IMG/VR virus record: IMGVR_UViG_3300025127_007327
Location: 1 to 64,000 of that record
Origin: a virus
DNA length: 64,000 nucleotides
Direction: 5' to 3' (one strand)
The notes under the pieces were generated by a model. It saw nothing but the letters and a program-made list of their open reading frames with translations, did not search any database and was not told the origin of the DNA. This document shows, piece by piece, positions 39,652-49,890 of the stretch. The translations under genes were made by a program, and so were the position numbers. Position 1 is the stretch's first letter. The number at the start of each line of letters is the position of its first letter.

Positions 39652-41112
39652 ATGAGTTTAGAAGAGTTATTCAATTTTGACACAGATAATATAGGTGATT
39701 TCTTATCAGACCCTCTTGGCTCATTTAAAAAAATCATAAATTCTTTTTATGATGGCACTGGAATTTTTAGTTCAGATCAGTTTTTAGCAGTTGCTCTTAC
39801 TAATGGTGTTGAGATCGATGCAGAAGAAGCTACACTTCTTGGCTACCCCGCCGGCGGCGATGAAATGAGACAACAAACATTTTACAAGTTTAAGGCAAGA
39901 ACCATTGCCAAAGACAGCCCGCATATAGTTTTAACTGATCCTTGCACATTAACTGATAAAGTAACTCCTGATGTGAAGTGCCTTAGAAATGCACTAATTG
40001 CTGCTCACTCCACTGTAGTTTATAGCACTAATAGCGGGCAAGTAAATATAGGAAATATTGTTACTGTTAAGTTTTCTAGAAATTCTGACGATACTTTAAA
40101 TTTAAGGCAAGGTAACTTAGTTAATTTTATAGATCCAAACAGAGATTTTGAATCACTAACTCCTGAAGCGTGTGAATTTATTGAATCTGTTTTTGAACTT
40201 GGTGATTCTTATGCCCCGCCACCACCAATTGTTATAAACAGTGAAATATTTCAATTGGCTGAGGAATATGACAGGTCAAGCAATATCCGCTTTAAACGTA
40301 AAAACAACACATTTATTAAAGACTTATTAAAGCCATTTGATTCGTATGTAAAAGCATTTATAATGGAATCTAAAAATTTATACGATATTGATATTAATAT
40401 TTATAGTGGTGTTAGAACTAAATCACACCAACAACAATTATACAACGATTACGTAAAAAATGGCAGAAAAGGACCAGCACCTGCTGAACCTAGTGGAAAT
40501 ACATTTACATCTCTTCATCAAGTGGGATTAGCCATAGATTTCAATTTTTTTAAGGATGGTAAATTGTATATGTCTCAATTAAGGGATTCACCAATTACAG
40601 GCAGACCATATCCAACAGATGATAAGGGAAAAATAACTACTGCTGGCATTCAACAACATAAAAGAGAATGGATGAATACTGGAATTTTCAATGTTATTGA
40701 CCGTCTTGGTCTTCGTTGGGGCGGTAATTTTAAAAATAATTATGATCCAATACACGTTGATTTACCATACGGAAAACTTGGTTTAACAAAAAATGGAGTT
40801 TTTACATCGTTTAAAACTAATCGAGGGCTTGATACATATACTACTGGCGCTGGAGATGTGAAAGAAATAGGCTATAATCAAGCGTCAAGTGAAACTCTCG
40901 AAGAGAATGTTCTAAATTCAGTTAAAGATAAGATCGATAGAGGTAAAGCTGTTGACTCCACTGATGCCCGACTCGCTGCAATCAGCGACGATCCCGTCGC
41001 TCCGTTCGATTCCGGGGATCCATTGGCAGAGGTCATCGCTCTCTCCGACGCTGATCTTCCAATTGATCCATTTACAGGTGTGGTTGATGATGGAACTGAA
41101 GCAGTAGAATAA
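39652..41112 (+). CDS. Baseplate/tail protein with M15-type peptidase domain
   Basis: A 486-residue protein. The N-terminal 160 residues include GQVNIGNIVTVKF, an OB-like segment as in baseplate hub or spike proteins. Residues about 245-375 are a VanY/L-alanyl-D-glutamate peptidase: SGVRTKSHQQQLYNDY, SLHQVGLAIDF (His289, Asp296), LGLRWGGNF and DPIHVDL (His368), all three zinc-ligand positions plus Trp. It probably digests peptidoglycan during DNA injection, in the place of the T4 gp5 lysozyme. The last 70 residues are acidic and Asp-rich. The 60-base gap afterwards may hold a promoter. Confidence 0.85.
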   Translation: MSLEELFNFDTDNIGDFLSDPLGSFKKIINSFYDGTGIFSSDQFLAVALTNGVEIDAEEATLLGYPAGGDEMRQQTFYKFKARTIAKDSPHIVLTDPCTLTDKVTPDVKCLRNALIAAHSTVVYSTNSGQVNIGNIVTVKFSRNSDDTLNLRQGNLVNFIDPNRDFESLTPEACEFIESVFELGDSYAPPPPIVINSEIFQLAEEYDRSSNIRFKRKNNTFIKDLLKPFDSYVKAFIMESKNLYDIDINIYSGVRTKSHQQQLYNDYVKNGRKGPAPAEPSGNTFTSLHQVGLAIDFNFFKDGKLYMSQLRDSPITGRPYPTDDKGKITTAGIQQHKREWMNTGIFNVIDRLGLRWGGNFKNNYDPIHVDLPYGKLGLTKNGVFTSFKTNRGLDTYTTGAGDVKEIGYNQASSETLEENVLNSVKDKIDRGKAVDSTDARLAAISDDPVAPFDSGDPLAEVIALSDADLPIDPFTGVVDDGTEAVE

Positions 41113-41115
41113 ATA
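41108..41115 (+). promoter_or_regulatory. Possible late promoter
   Basis: AATAAATA matches the NATAAATA form of T4-like late promoters seven of eight to TATAAATA. It overlaps the end of the peptidase gene, 57 bases before the next start. It is common by chance in AT-rich DNA. Confidence 0.25.
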
Positions 41116-41172
41116 ACAAATCTTAGTTAACAGTTTTAAAAAATAGTGATAATTATTATATAAGGTCAAAAA

Positions 41173-42183
41173 ATGAGCAAAAAACAACCAGCCGGCGCAC
41201 CATTGCCCGATGGAACTTTTCCAGCCGATCAATTTAAAAATCAAAAATATGACCGCATCCCAGATAATTCTGGTGTCGGTCAAACTCCTTTAAAGAGAAA
41301 ACGTCCTAAATTAATAGAAGCTGCTAATAATCATATTCTTTCACACAATGGTGGTCAAATTGTTTTTGGTGGAGATAGACCATCTAATTTAACATCTGGT
41401 GGAGGTGGTGCAGGTTTTTATAAAAACTCAACAATTGATATTGTTGTTGGCCGCGCATCTAAAAATATAGATGTTAACAAAGTTCGCAAAAACGATGATC
41501 CCATTGATGGTTTTGAGTATGTTGGTAACTTATTTACGCGCGATGCTGCAAGAGTTTACATTTCTGAAAGCACAGAATTAGATAAAAACTTTGGCTTAGC
41601 TTTTGGTCCGCGTAAACCCTCCGGTGGTAAAAATACACACCCCGTTTCAGGAGTTGCGGTTAAAGCAGATATTGTTAGAGTTATTGGTACCGAAGGTGTT
41701 AATATAGTTACAGGTCCAGCAAATAATTTTTCCGGCAAGAAAGAAACAAATGTTCATGGAGGTAAAGTTTCTAGTGCCGGCGCCATCAATTTAATAGCCG
41801 GAAACTATACTGATGAAAAAATATATCTCGGCTCGCCAAGGACACCGGGCACTTCACTCATAAAAATGATTCCATATTTACAACCAGCAATTAAAGGAGA
41901 CTTTTTAGTTGAGTGTTTGCACGAAGTCATTAATTACGTTGATACTATTGAGGCGGCAGTTTTTAACATGTGTTTAATTTTGTGTCAAAAAGATGCAACG
42001 TTGGCAGGGGCTCTGTTGAATCCACCAGCCGGCGCAGCGCTGCTAGGCTCAGCCGCACAGACTTCTATATGGGGAACTTCACACGCATATACAGGACGCA
42101 TTGTTGGAAACTCACTCAGAAATAAATTTTTAACCTACGGTAAAGCGAAACACATTAGAAGTCCTAATGTTTACTTAACATAA
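41173..42183 (+). CDS. Virion protein, probable baseplate spike/beta-helix
   Basis: A 336-residue Gly/Asn-rich protein with strongly alternating beta sequence (ADIVRVIGTEGVNIVTGPAN and SSAGAINLIAGNYTDEKIYL), typical of beta-helical spike or hub parts. The C-terminal third is helical and Ala-rich (AGALLNPPAGAALLGSAAQT). It sits between the peptidase and the giant virion gene, so it is probably part of the same hub/spike assembly. I recall homologues annotated as structural in marine phages. There is no catalytic motif. Confidence 0.7.
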   Translation: MSKKQPAGAPLPDGTFPADQFKNQKYDRIPDNSGVGQTPLKRKRPKLIEAANNHILSHNGGQIVFGGDRPSNLTSGGGGAGFYKNSTIDIVVGRASKNIDVNKVRKNDDPIDGFEYVGNLFTRDAARVYISESTELDKNFGLAFGPRKPSGGKNTHPVSGVAVKADIVRVIGTEGVNIVTGPANNFSGKKETNVHGGKVSSAGAINLIAGNYTDEKIYLGSPRTPGTSLIKMIPYLQPAIKGDFLVECLHEVINYVDTIEAAVFNMCLILCQKDATLAGALLNPPAGAALLGSAAQTSIWGTSHAYTGRIVGNSLRNKFLTYGKAKHIRSPNVYLT

Positions 42184-42186
42184 ATT

Positions 42187-45100
42187 ATGTCAGAATCAAA
42201 ATATTTAAAATTTCAAGATATCGACAACGACGGACTTATTGACGTTTGTGACGATGATTTAACAACACCAGAACTCCCTTGTAAGGGACCATGTGTACCT
42301 GATCCAAATTCATTTATTCCTGATTGGAAAAGTCAGAATATTAATAAACCTTTTTTAAACACAAAAATATGTCATTATCAAGTTACAAAAGTTACATCAT
42401 ATAACGAAACTGCTCCCCGAAGCATTATTAATAGCGGAGATGAGGCGGCTGTTGAGCAATCATTAGAAGAAAAATTTGAAGAGTTTGTAGATGAAGCAAT
42501 TAGCAGTTTATTAGATTTTAATGGTAAGGTAAACAACAGAAAATCTAGAGAACATGTACGCTCTGGTATAGAATTTAAAAAATTCGACTTAGCAGCAAGA
42601 CCCGGTTCATTTTTAAAACTTCTGTATTCAGTGCCGTTTGATTTTATTTATTATCTTGCTGATGCTGAGTTAGAAGCCACCGAAGAAGAAGGTGAGGACG
42701 AAAACGGACCCGGCTGGGAAAATATAATGTTTAACGCTGAACATTTATCATCAAACATGATTCGTGTTAGAAAAGCATTACGCTTATATTCTGACATGCT
42801 TAAAGTATCTGCTCAAATTGGTGAAGGCAATGCCTATGTATTTGATTCTAATAACAATCCATTAAGAATTTTCAGTCTTGAGGGTTACGGAGACAGGGCT
42901 TTTGTTGACTTTGGATCTTCTGGTATTCTACTAGAGATGATCAATGATCTAAAAACTTTTCTTATTTCAAAGGGTAAATCATTACCAGATGTTGGAGTTG
43001 GAGGAAATCCATTCGCGGGTGCTTTCAGAGAGCGAATTACTAAAATAAAGTTTGGTTTCAAAAATAAAGAACTCAGAGTAATCCGAGTTTGGACAGTTGA
43101 GTGTGGCAACAAACCTTCGTTATATAATAAAAAGAGTGGGTCTATAAAACTTTTACTTCTTTCAAGTGCATGGAATGATAAAACAGCAATTAATTACTTT
43201 TTAAATCTTAAAAAAATGTCTGATGCGCTTGAAGCTAGAGTGCAGATTCCTATTAAAGATTTTGTTGAAACTTTTACATATGTGCCTGATGGTGTTGTAA
43301 AAATTAAATTTGTTCCAAATTATGAATTAACAAATAGTGCATGTCTCTTAAAAACTTTATCTGACGGAGCATCAGAATTTGGTCAAGATTTGCTAGACGA
43401 TGTGTTTGGCTTAGGTGAGCTAATACAATATATTTATCATGAAAGCTTATGTAGAAATACGAACGAGGAAGTTTTAAAAGATAAAGAAAAACTTGGTGTT
43501 GGAACCGCAACCGCACCTCCTGATCCTAAAGGTAAAGGTATTAAACCTGACATGGGTGCGCTTAGTAAAGAAACTCAAATGATTATCGCTAGTAAGCTTG
43601 CCGCTTTACAAAAACAAAAGCAATTTGATGCAGATGATGATGCAATTGTTAGAGGATGTTTGGCAATTACAAACTCAGCAAGAAAATCATTCACATCGGC
43701 AGCAGGTGGGCTTTTAGGTGCCGATCTTCCTTTTACAGACATAACCTCAGCAGCCGGCGGCGCAGCAACATTGCCCGGAACAGAAGGATTATGGAAAGAA
43801 TTTCTTCAAAGTTTAAAAATATGCGGACTTTTAGATTTAATTGTCGATTCTGTTGGCTGTTTATTTCAGGGATTATCATTAGATGATGCTCTGCCCGTTA
43901 TAGTCAGAAATGCACTTAACGCATTAGGAATTGAAAGAATGGGTGACTTATTTGTTGGTTTGCCACCAGATAAGCAAGTACAGCTAGAGGCGTTAGTTAA
44001 GAAAAAGTTAGAGGATAGAGGAGAAATATATCCCGGTAAACCTTGGGAAAATAAAGCGTATTTAGATGCAGCAGCTAGCATTCAAGATACTTCATCTTCA
44101 AAACCATATGATGCCAATAAACCACCAACACCAAAGGAAGTTGATGAAGAAATTAACAAAGCACAAGGTGGCACAATATTACCTGAATTAGCTTCGACAT
44201 CATCTAATAAGGCAAATTCAGATAGCGTAATGTCAGTTTATATTGAAGCTTTAATTGAAGTTTATAGTGACAATTTAATTGAGATAGTTAATGAACTTAA
44301 TAAATTTCCCGGTGCTCAGCTTATAAAACATGTACTAGCCTCAGTTACATGCCCAAGACCTCCTTTATTTAATCCGGGTTTTGGTGATTTTATAAAAAGT
44401 TTAGATTTAGATTTTTGTAGAAAAGTTGATGAAATCGTATTACCAGATGGTCCTAGTGGTGTTATAAGTGAGTTAAAACTTATGTGGGGTGATTTAAAAT
44501 TTGCTTTGGTTAACACAGCATCAATAATTCTTGGATTATTAATTGTTATACTTGTAGAAAGAATTTTCAGCAAGCTTTGCTCTTTAGCTTCAAGTGCAGT
44601 GTGTGCGGCTTTAGAAACAACAGGTGAGTTATTGGCTGCATTACCGGGAGCAATCGCTGGTAAAACTTCTCTAAGCGATGTTTTTAGAGAGGCAATCTGT
44701 GGACCTGATGCAAGTGACGAACAAGTTGATGCAGCAATTATAGATTTAATGGCGATTGTTGGATTAGGACCAACTGCTTTTGCAAATCCTGATAGAACAA
44801 AGGCTTTCGCCAATGATTTATCAATTTCACTAAGCAGAAAAGAATTTGGTGATTTACTTTTGGGAGAAGCTTCAGAAGAAGCATTAGAAATTGCAGAACA
44901 ATTAATTGAGTTTGTTTATCCTGAATTTGGAGATGCTCTTACAAATAAAAATGCAATTGGTAGATTTTTCAAAGCTATCGGAAACTTTCTACCATTAGAT
45001 TACCGAGAAATTTTAAATGAAGCTTCTAACAATTCTGCTGGAGAATTTGGAACCGCGAACATTCCAGCAAATCCGTCAATTTGTGCATCGCCACAGCAGA

Positions 45101-48100
45101 TAATAGATTTTAAAAATTTAAGAGCAGAAATTCTCAGTGGTAGAGTTTCTGAAGCACAAGCAGAAAAATTATATTGTGATTTAAGGGATGACACTTTGCA
45201 AGATTTAGAAGATCTCGCAGAACTTGGCGAAGACCCAGAGGAATATTTCAGAAAAAATCTTCCACCACTTACGGGTGAGCCGGGTTGTAGTGATGGCTTA
45301 TTCCCATTTGAAACACCTGAGATGGCTCTTGTTAATAAAGGTTTAGTGGTTTCAAGCCTAAGAGCTTTAGAAAAAGAATATATTCAAGATATGTTTGGCA
45401 CCGGTTTTACTTTTATGGGCTCTGGGGACAAAAACTTTGGATTTTTGAATATGATTTTGTGCGATACACAGGGTAATCCTTTATCAAATCATCATCGAAA
45501 AGCATATAATCGAGCACGATATGTTAATTTTGCAACTAATCTTCCTAATGGCGGTGAGGCAAAAACTGGTATTTTAGCAATATTTCAAAGAGATAAAGAC
45601 TTCGGCCGCCAAAGAGGTCAATATCCATACTACGTTGGAGAATGGTTAAGAAGACAATATCTAAACGCCGCTGAAGTTGATGGAATATTGACACCCGGTT
45701 TCGCTGAAATTAGTGACGGAGGTAAGGATCTTCAAAAGCATCTTGTATTTTCCTCAACCAATATGGCAATCGGTTCAAAAAAATATAAAGTAGACGCTGA
45801 AGAAATGGGATACGACAATCTTTTCGGCAAGCAAGGTAGAAGCACTTTTACATTACCTAGTTTTGGCTACAACACTGAAATTGGTGATTTTAGTAGAGAA
45901 CTTAATGCACTGGGCTCCGTTGTTGCTGCGCCTGTGTCGGTCGTTACTTCTGCTGTTACATTCGGACTTGCTGATTCTCCAGTAGAAAGAACTATAGAAA
46001 TTATAAGATTGCCAAGAAAAGGTGACCCAGATAATAAAAGAGCAGTGGGACCAAATGTAGCTCGAAATACCAACGGTGCAGATATCGTACTAAGTTTTAA
46101 AGATAATGCCATGGGAACTAGAAGAAGAATTGTAGGCATACCTATACAAAATTACGATGCTTTTGGTAGACTGGTTGAATACGAGGGCAACGAATGGGCT
46201 TACGGTTTTGAAGTTCAATGTTATTATTCTGACATTGAAACAGTTCCCAATACTCCACCAGACGAAGAAAGATTTAGAAATAGACCTGATGACAATATGC
46301 GCGTGCAAATTGTAGAAAAGTTAAATTTAGGATCTGATAGAAAATATGCTAGCCCAATTGCAAAAGATTTTTTTAGTGATGAAGTAGTACCAACCCCTGC
46401 TTTTGATTTACCTAATTGGATTGAAGATATTCCAATTGTTGGGTGGGTAACAGAAAAAACTATTCAATTGATAATGTATCCTTTTACATGGATTACTAAA
46501 CAAGCCATTTCGGCTATAAAGTGGGCAACATCAGAAAAAATATATCGCTCTAGAGGTATGGAGTTTTTATCAATAGATGACACTTTAGACGTTTTTGCAC
46601 CAGATCCCAGAGAATCTAATACAGATTCTAATAAAGTTAAATCACTTGACATTAATGATTATTCACAATATCTAACAACAACGCAATATCATAGACCATT
46701 ACCCCCACAAGTATACTTATTAGCTGATATGTTGGGAGAAACAGCTAGTGCTGAAATTAAAGTTCGATACGACAGTATAATGACGCAAGCGTACAAAGAT
46801 TTTTGTAAAATTATTGGAGAAAATCAAAATGGATGGTTGTATGGTGCAAATTATGATTTCCTTACCCAAGACGATTTAGACTATGGATTTGATGATGATG
46901 GAACATTCGTGTCATATGATGATTTTCTTATTCCAGATGGTGACGGCGGAATGCGCGAACTTGAAGATGAAGATATGCGTTTAGGTATTAGTTTTAATGA
47001 GTTCAGATTAGGAAAAGAAAACGCTAGAGTTTTATATTTAGATCCTACAGTTTTTGGAGGTTCTTACAGTAGTCCGGCTCTTTATATAAAACCTAAAAGG
47101 TTTGATGGTTGGTGGGGATTTGTTCAAGCATTCTTTCCAGACGAAACAGGCTGTAAGCCATCTAACAAAAACATGATTGACTTTGATGAGCTTGAAAAAT
47201 TTGTTAGTGATAACTACGCTAATTTTCCAGATGATGAAAGACTATACGATGATTTTGAGTGTGTAAGGCAAGTACCATTTGATAGAATATTGCCACGAAC
47301 TGCTAAAATGTCCGTATTTGTTTTAATTCTAGCTGCTGTCAGAATTTATGTTAGCACTCATGTCATGAAGACTATTGGCACATTTTCAGCAATCAAGCCA
47401 GATTTTACTAAAAACTTTAGTTCTGCTTACTCTGGTTACATAGTGGAAACTATGGAACAAGACTTTAAAGATGCACAAGGACCATTTTGGGAAGCTTTTA
47501 ATACTTTTAAAGACGAGGAATTTTGGTATGGCTTTTTAGAACAGTCAGTTGAGGCTTATAACTTCTTAGTTGAATCTGGGGCATTACCTATGCCTAAGCC
47601 GGGTGGTTATATTCAAGATGCCATTGACGAAATTAACACTTTACAAAAACGTTTTGCATTTGCTTATCGTCCAGATACAACTCATACATATATAAATGAC
47701 GTTGGTAATGAAACAGAACAAAGGGTACCCGGACTCTGGAGATCAAAATTGACAGGAGATGCCGGCTTTTTTGAAACTCTTAAAGGTTATAGAGAGCGTA
47801 AAAATTTCGAGGGTGTCAAAGAAGTGGAAAGTTCTGCAAAAATTATTTTACAACAAATTGTTAATTTTGAATTAGCCAAAATGAGCGAGAAACTTGTTAA
47901 TAACATGTATAATGTCGGATTTAATCCGCAAATTCATAATATGGATTATTGGATATTAAAAAATAAATGTGCCGGCTCTAGTTTAGACTATGCTAGTTCT
48001 AAAGTTGTTGAAACATCTGTTCAGGTGCCTACTAGATTAAATCCTGATCCGCTGGGAATTGGTGCTACTTTCCCCGGACCTTATTTTACTAATGGCGGGC

Positions 48101-49470
48101 AGTTTAGGGTAGCAATTAACAATGATGATGATGAATTTAAATATGCTGATGAATATATTGGATATTATCACATTCATATCGATGACGATGGCGACGAAAT
48201 TTATATGGCAGGCTCTGTACACAAGGAGGGCGAACCTCATGATGTAATTGTTCCAGTTGCTGATGTTGTCAAGCTTCAAACTGAAAGAATTAATGTAACA
48301 AAAGGTAGTACTGGTGATGATTACGAATCAATTAATGTTGATAGAGAGATGGTTGATATAGGAGATGTTGCAGATTATGGGACCGCTGAATCTACCACTA
48401 TTAATCAACCGTTCAAAATCGAAAAATATACATCTATCAACGGTACAAAATATAGTAATTCAAATGCTGAAAGTCTTATGCGCTCTCAACCAAATCAAAA
48501 TCTTAGAATTTCAGATGTTTTTCCGGGTACACTTAAGTTAATTGAAACTCCCGAAAGTTTAGGTTCTCCATCGCGAGTTGTTGGAATTGAAGGTAACATT
48601 GGTGTTCGACACGGCTTGATTTTTTATTATGATAATAAAGTTATTACCACTGTAGAAGTTGATGCATTAGATTTTAAAATAAGTCAATTTCAAACTGTGC
48701 AAGCGAACAGTAAGTTATTACATTGCTTAGTACAAAATTTGTTAAATGATCCAAAATATAAATTATTGACAAGTTATATTTTCTCATTCAAGAAAGTAAC
48801 ATCTACATTAGCGATTTATAACGATTTAGCGTTTTTAGCATCTGTCGGAGAAGTTACAACTGGGAAGGGAGATTATAATAGAAGAGTAAATGCTAACAAA
48901 AGTGGTAACTCATTTATCCCATGGAATAATCCTTTAAGTATTAATGATCCCGATGATTGGGGAGATAACGCAAAACATGTAAATGTTAAAGCCAAACCGG
49001 GCTCTCGCGCTTATATTTCAACAGAAACCACAACAGAATCTTTTCCAATTACTGACTCCCAAAAAGAGGCTTTAGGTCTTCCTGACTTTTTTGATGATGA
49101 TATAGAACTTGAAAGAGAAGTTTTTATTCCACAAGAATCATTTGTAACTGGAAACGAAGGTTGGACACACGCTAAAGATAGACCTAATTTTACACCATTT
49201 ACACTGCACTGGGACGAGTGGGATAGAGTTTTACTTAGAAACTCTAAGGGAATGATTAAAAGAATGTTTAAAAAGCTATACTACTCCTCTACCTCAAAAC
49301 CGGGTGAGGGCGATGATTTTAACTCAGCTAAAATGACATTAAAAAACCTTAAAACAAGGCTTTTCCCAACTCCCGGTGCTGGTCTCCTACCATGGTATAA
49401 GAGAAGAAAATTACGAGATAACCCTATGGATGCTAACGGAAATATGTGTGATGGACCAGATCTTGGTTAA
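42187..49470 (+). CDS. Giant virion protein, 2,427 residues
   Basis: Starts three bases after the previous stop. The N-terminus has DIDNDGLIDVCDDD (about 11-24), a calcium-binding DxDxDG loop like a thrombospondin type 3 repeat. Hydrophobic helices occur near residues 771-795 (LVNTASIILGLLIVILV), about 1410-1440 (VTEKTIQLIMYPFTWITK) and about 1705-1722 (SVFVLILAAVRIYV). Very acidic loops and clustered Cys are spread along it. There are no enzyme motifs. It lies between the spike genes and the gp25-like gene, so it is a tail/baseplate component. Membrane-like helices in such a protein suggest insertion into the host envelope or a tape-measure role, neither proven. Confidence 0.75.
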   Translation: MSESKYLKFQDIDNDGLIDVCDDDLTTPELPCKGPCVPDPNSFIPDWKSQNINKPFLNTKICHYQVTKVTSYNETAPRSIINSGDEAAVEQSLEEKFEEFVDEAISSLLDFNGKVNNRKSREHVRSGIEFKKFDLAARPGSFLKLLYSVPFDFIYYLADAELEATEEEGEDENGPGWENIMFNAEHLSSNMIRVRKALRLYSDMLKVSAQIGEGNAYVFDSNNNPLRIFSLEGYGDRAFVDFGSSGILLEMINDLKTFLISKGKSLPDVGVGGNPFAGAFRERITKIKFGFKNKELRVIRVWTVECGNKPSLYNKKSGSIKLLLLSSAWNDKTAINYFLNLKKMSDALEARVQIPIKDFVETFTYVPDGVVKIKFVPNYELTNSACLLKTLSDGASEFGQDLLDDVFGLGELIQYIYHESLCRNTNEEVLKDKEKLGVGTATAPPDPKGKGIKPDMGALSKETQMIIASKLAALQKQKQFDADDDAIVRGCLAITNSARKSFTSAAGGLLGADLPFTDITSAAGGAATLPGTEGLWKEFLQSLKICGLLDLIVDSVGCLFQGLSLDDALPVIVRNALNALGIERMGDLFVGLPPDKQVQLEALVKKKLEDRGEIYPGKPWENKAYLDAAASIQDTSSSKPYDANKPPTPKEVDEEINKAQGGTILPELASTSSNKANSDSVMSVYIEALIEVYSDNLIEIVNELNKFPGAQLIKHVLASVTCPRPPLFNPGFGDFIKSLDLDFCRKVDEIVLPDGPSGVISELKLMWGDLKFALVNTASIILGLLIVILVERIFSKLCSLASSAVCAALETTGELLAALPGAIAGKTSLSDVFREAICGPDASDEQVDAAIIDLMAIVGLGPTAFANPDRTKAFANDLSISLSRKEFGDLLLGEASEEALEIAEQLIEFVYPEFGDALTNKNAIGRFFKAIGNFLPLDYREILNEASNNSAGEFGTANIPANPSICASPQQIIDFKNLRAEILSGRVSEAQAEKLYCDLRDDTLQDLEDLAELGEDPEEYFRKNLPPLTGEPGCSDGLFPFETPEMALVNKGLVVSSLRALEKEYIQDMFGTGFTFMGSGDKNFGFLNMILCDTQGNPLSNHHRKAYNRARYVNFATNLPNGGEAKTGILAIFQRDKDFGRQRGQYPYYVGEWLRRQYLNAAEVDGILTPGFAEISDGGKDLQKHLVFSSTNMAIGSKKYKVDAEEMGYDNLFGKQGRSTFTLPSFGYNTEIGDFSRELNALGSVVAAPVSVVTSAVTFGLADSPVERTIEIIRLPRKGDPDNKRAVGPNVARNTNGADIVLSFKDNAMGTRRRIVGIPIQNYDAFGRLVEYEGNEWAYGFEVQCYYSDIETVPNTPPDEERFRNRPDDNMRVQIVEKLNLGSDRKYASPIAKDFFSDEVVPTPAFDLPNWIEDIPIVGWVTEKTIQLIMYPFTWITKQAISAIKWATSEKIYRSRGMEFLSIDDTLDVFAPDPRESNTDSNKVKSLDINDYSQYLTTTQYHRPLPPQVYLLADMLGETASAEIKVRYDSIMTQAYKDFCKIIGENQNGWLYGANYDFLTQDDLDYGFDDDGTFVSYDDFLIPDGDGGMRELEDEDMRLGISFNEFRLGKENARVLYLDPTVFGGSYSSPALYIKPKRFDGWWGFVQAFFPDETGCKPSNKNMIDFDELEKFVSDNYANFPDDERLYDDFECVRQVPFDRILPRTAKMSVFVLILAAVRIYVSTHVMKTIGTFSAIKPDFTKNFSSAYSGYIVETMEQDFKDAQGPFWEAFNTFKDEEFWYGFLEQSVEAYNFLVESGALPMPKPGGYIQDAIDEINTLQKRFAFAYRPDTTHTYINDVGNETEQRVPGLWRSKLTGDAGFFETLKGYRERKNFEGVKEVESSAKIILQQIVNFELAKMSEKLVNNMYNVGFNPQIHNMDYWILKNKCAGSSLDYASSKVVETSVQVPTRLNPDPLGIGATFPGPYFTNGGQFRVAINNDDDEFKYADEYIGYYHIHIDDDGDEIYMAGSVHKEGEPHDVIVPVADVVKLQTERINVTKGSTGDDYESINVDREMVDIGDVADYGTAESTTINQPFKIEKYTSINGTKYSNSNAESLMRSQPNQNLRISDVFPGTLKLIETPESLGSPSRVVGIEGNIGVRHGLIFYYDNKVITTVEVDALDFKISQFQTVQANSKLLHCLVQNLLNDPKYKLLTSYIFSFKKVTSTLAIYNDLAFLASVGEVTTGKGDYNRRVNANKSGNSFIPWNNPLSINDPDDWGDNAKHVNVKAKPGSRAYISTETTTESFPITDSQKEALGLPDFFDDDIELEREVFIPQESFVTGNEGWTHAKDRPNFTPFTLHWDEWDRVLLRNSKGMIKRMFKKLYYSSTSKPGEGDDFNSAKMTLKNLKTRLFPTPGAGLLPWYKRRKLRDNPMDANGNMCDGPDLG

Positions 49471-49506
49471 TAATAAAATTATTACGTACATATTTACTAA
49501 AAGATT

Positions 49507-49875
49507 ATGTCTAGTTTAAACGTTAAATTGCCAATTACCAGAAACGATGTTGATGGTTTCACAATGATCAAAGATTTAAAATCACTCTTAAATCAAAATT
49601 TAAAAATGATTATTTTAACCAATCCCGGTGAAAGAGTTATGGATCCAAACTTTGGAGTTGGAATTAATGCATATTTATTTGAAAATTTTAATAACTCGAT
49701 TTACACCGATATCCGAAATAGAATTTTAGAACAAGTATCAGTATATTTACCTGTTATCACAATTGATTCAATTACTTTTGATGGAAGCAACGAAGAACAA
49801 AATCTTTTAGGTATTTCAATTTCATATTCAATACCTAGCATTGGTGTAAAAGATTTATTAGAATTCACTATTTAA
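49507..49875 (+). CDS. gp25: Baseplate wedge protein, gp25/gpW family
   Basis: A 122-residue protein of normal family length. ILTNPGERVMDPNFGVGINA (about 36-55) followed by YLFE is the diagnostic gp25 block (NPGER...P.FG), and RILEQVSVYLP and LGISISY are the later strands. In T4, gp25 joins the wedge to the sheath initiator ring. It is followed by the gp6-like gene, the standard order. Confidence 0.95.
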   Translation: MSSLNVKLPITRNDVDGFTMIKDLKSLLNQNLKMIILTNPGERVMDPNFGVGINAYLFENFNNSIYTDIRNRILEQVSVYLPVITIDSITFDGSNEEQNLLGISISYSIPSIGVKDLLEFTI

Positions 49876-49890
49876 TGAAGAGGGATATAA

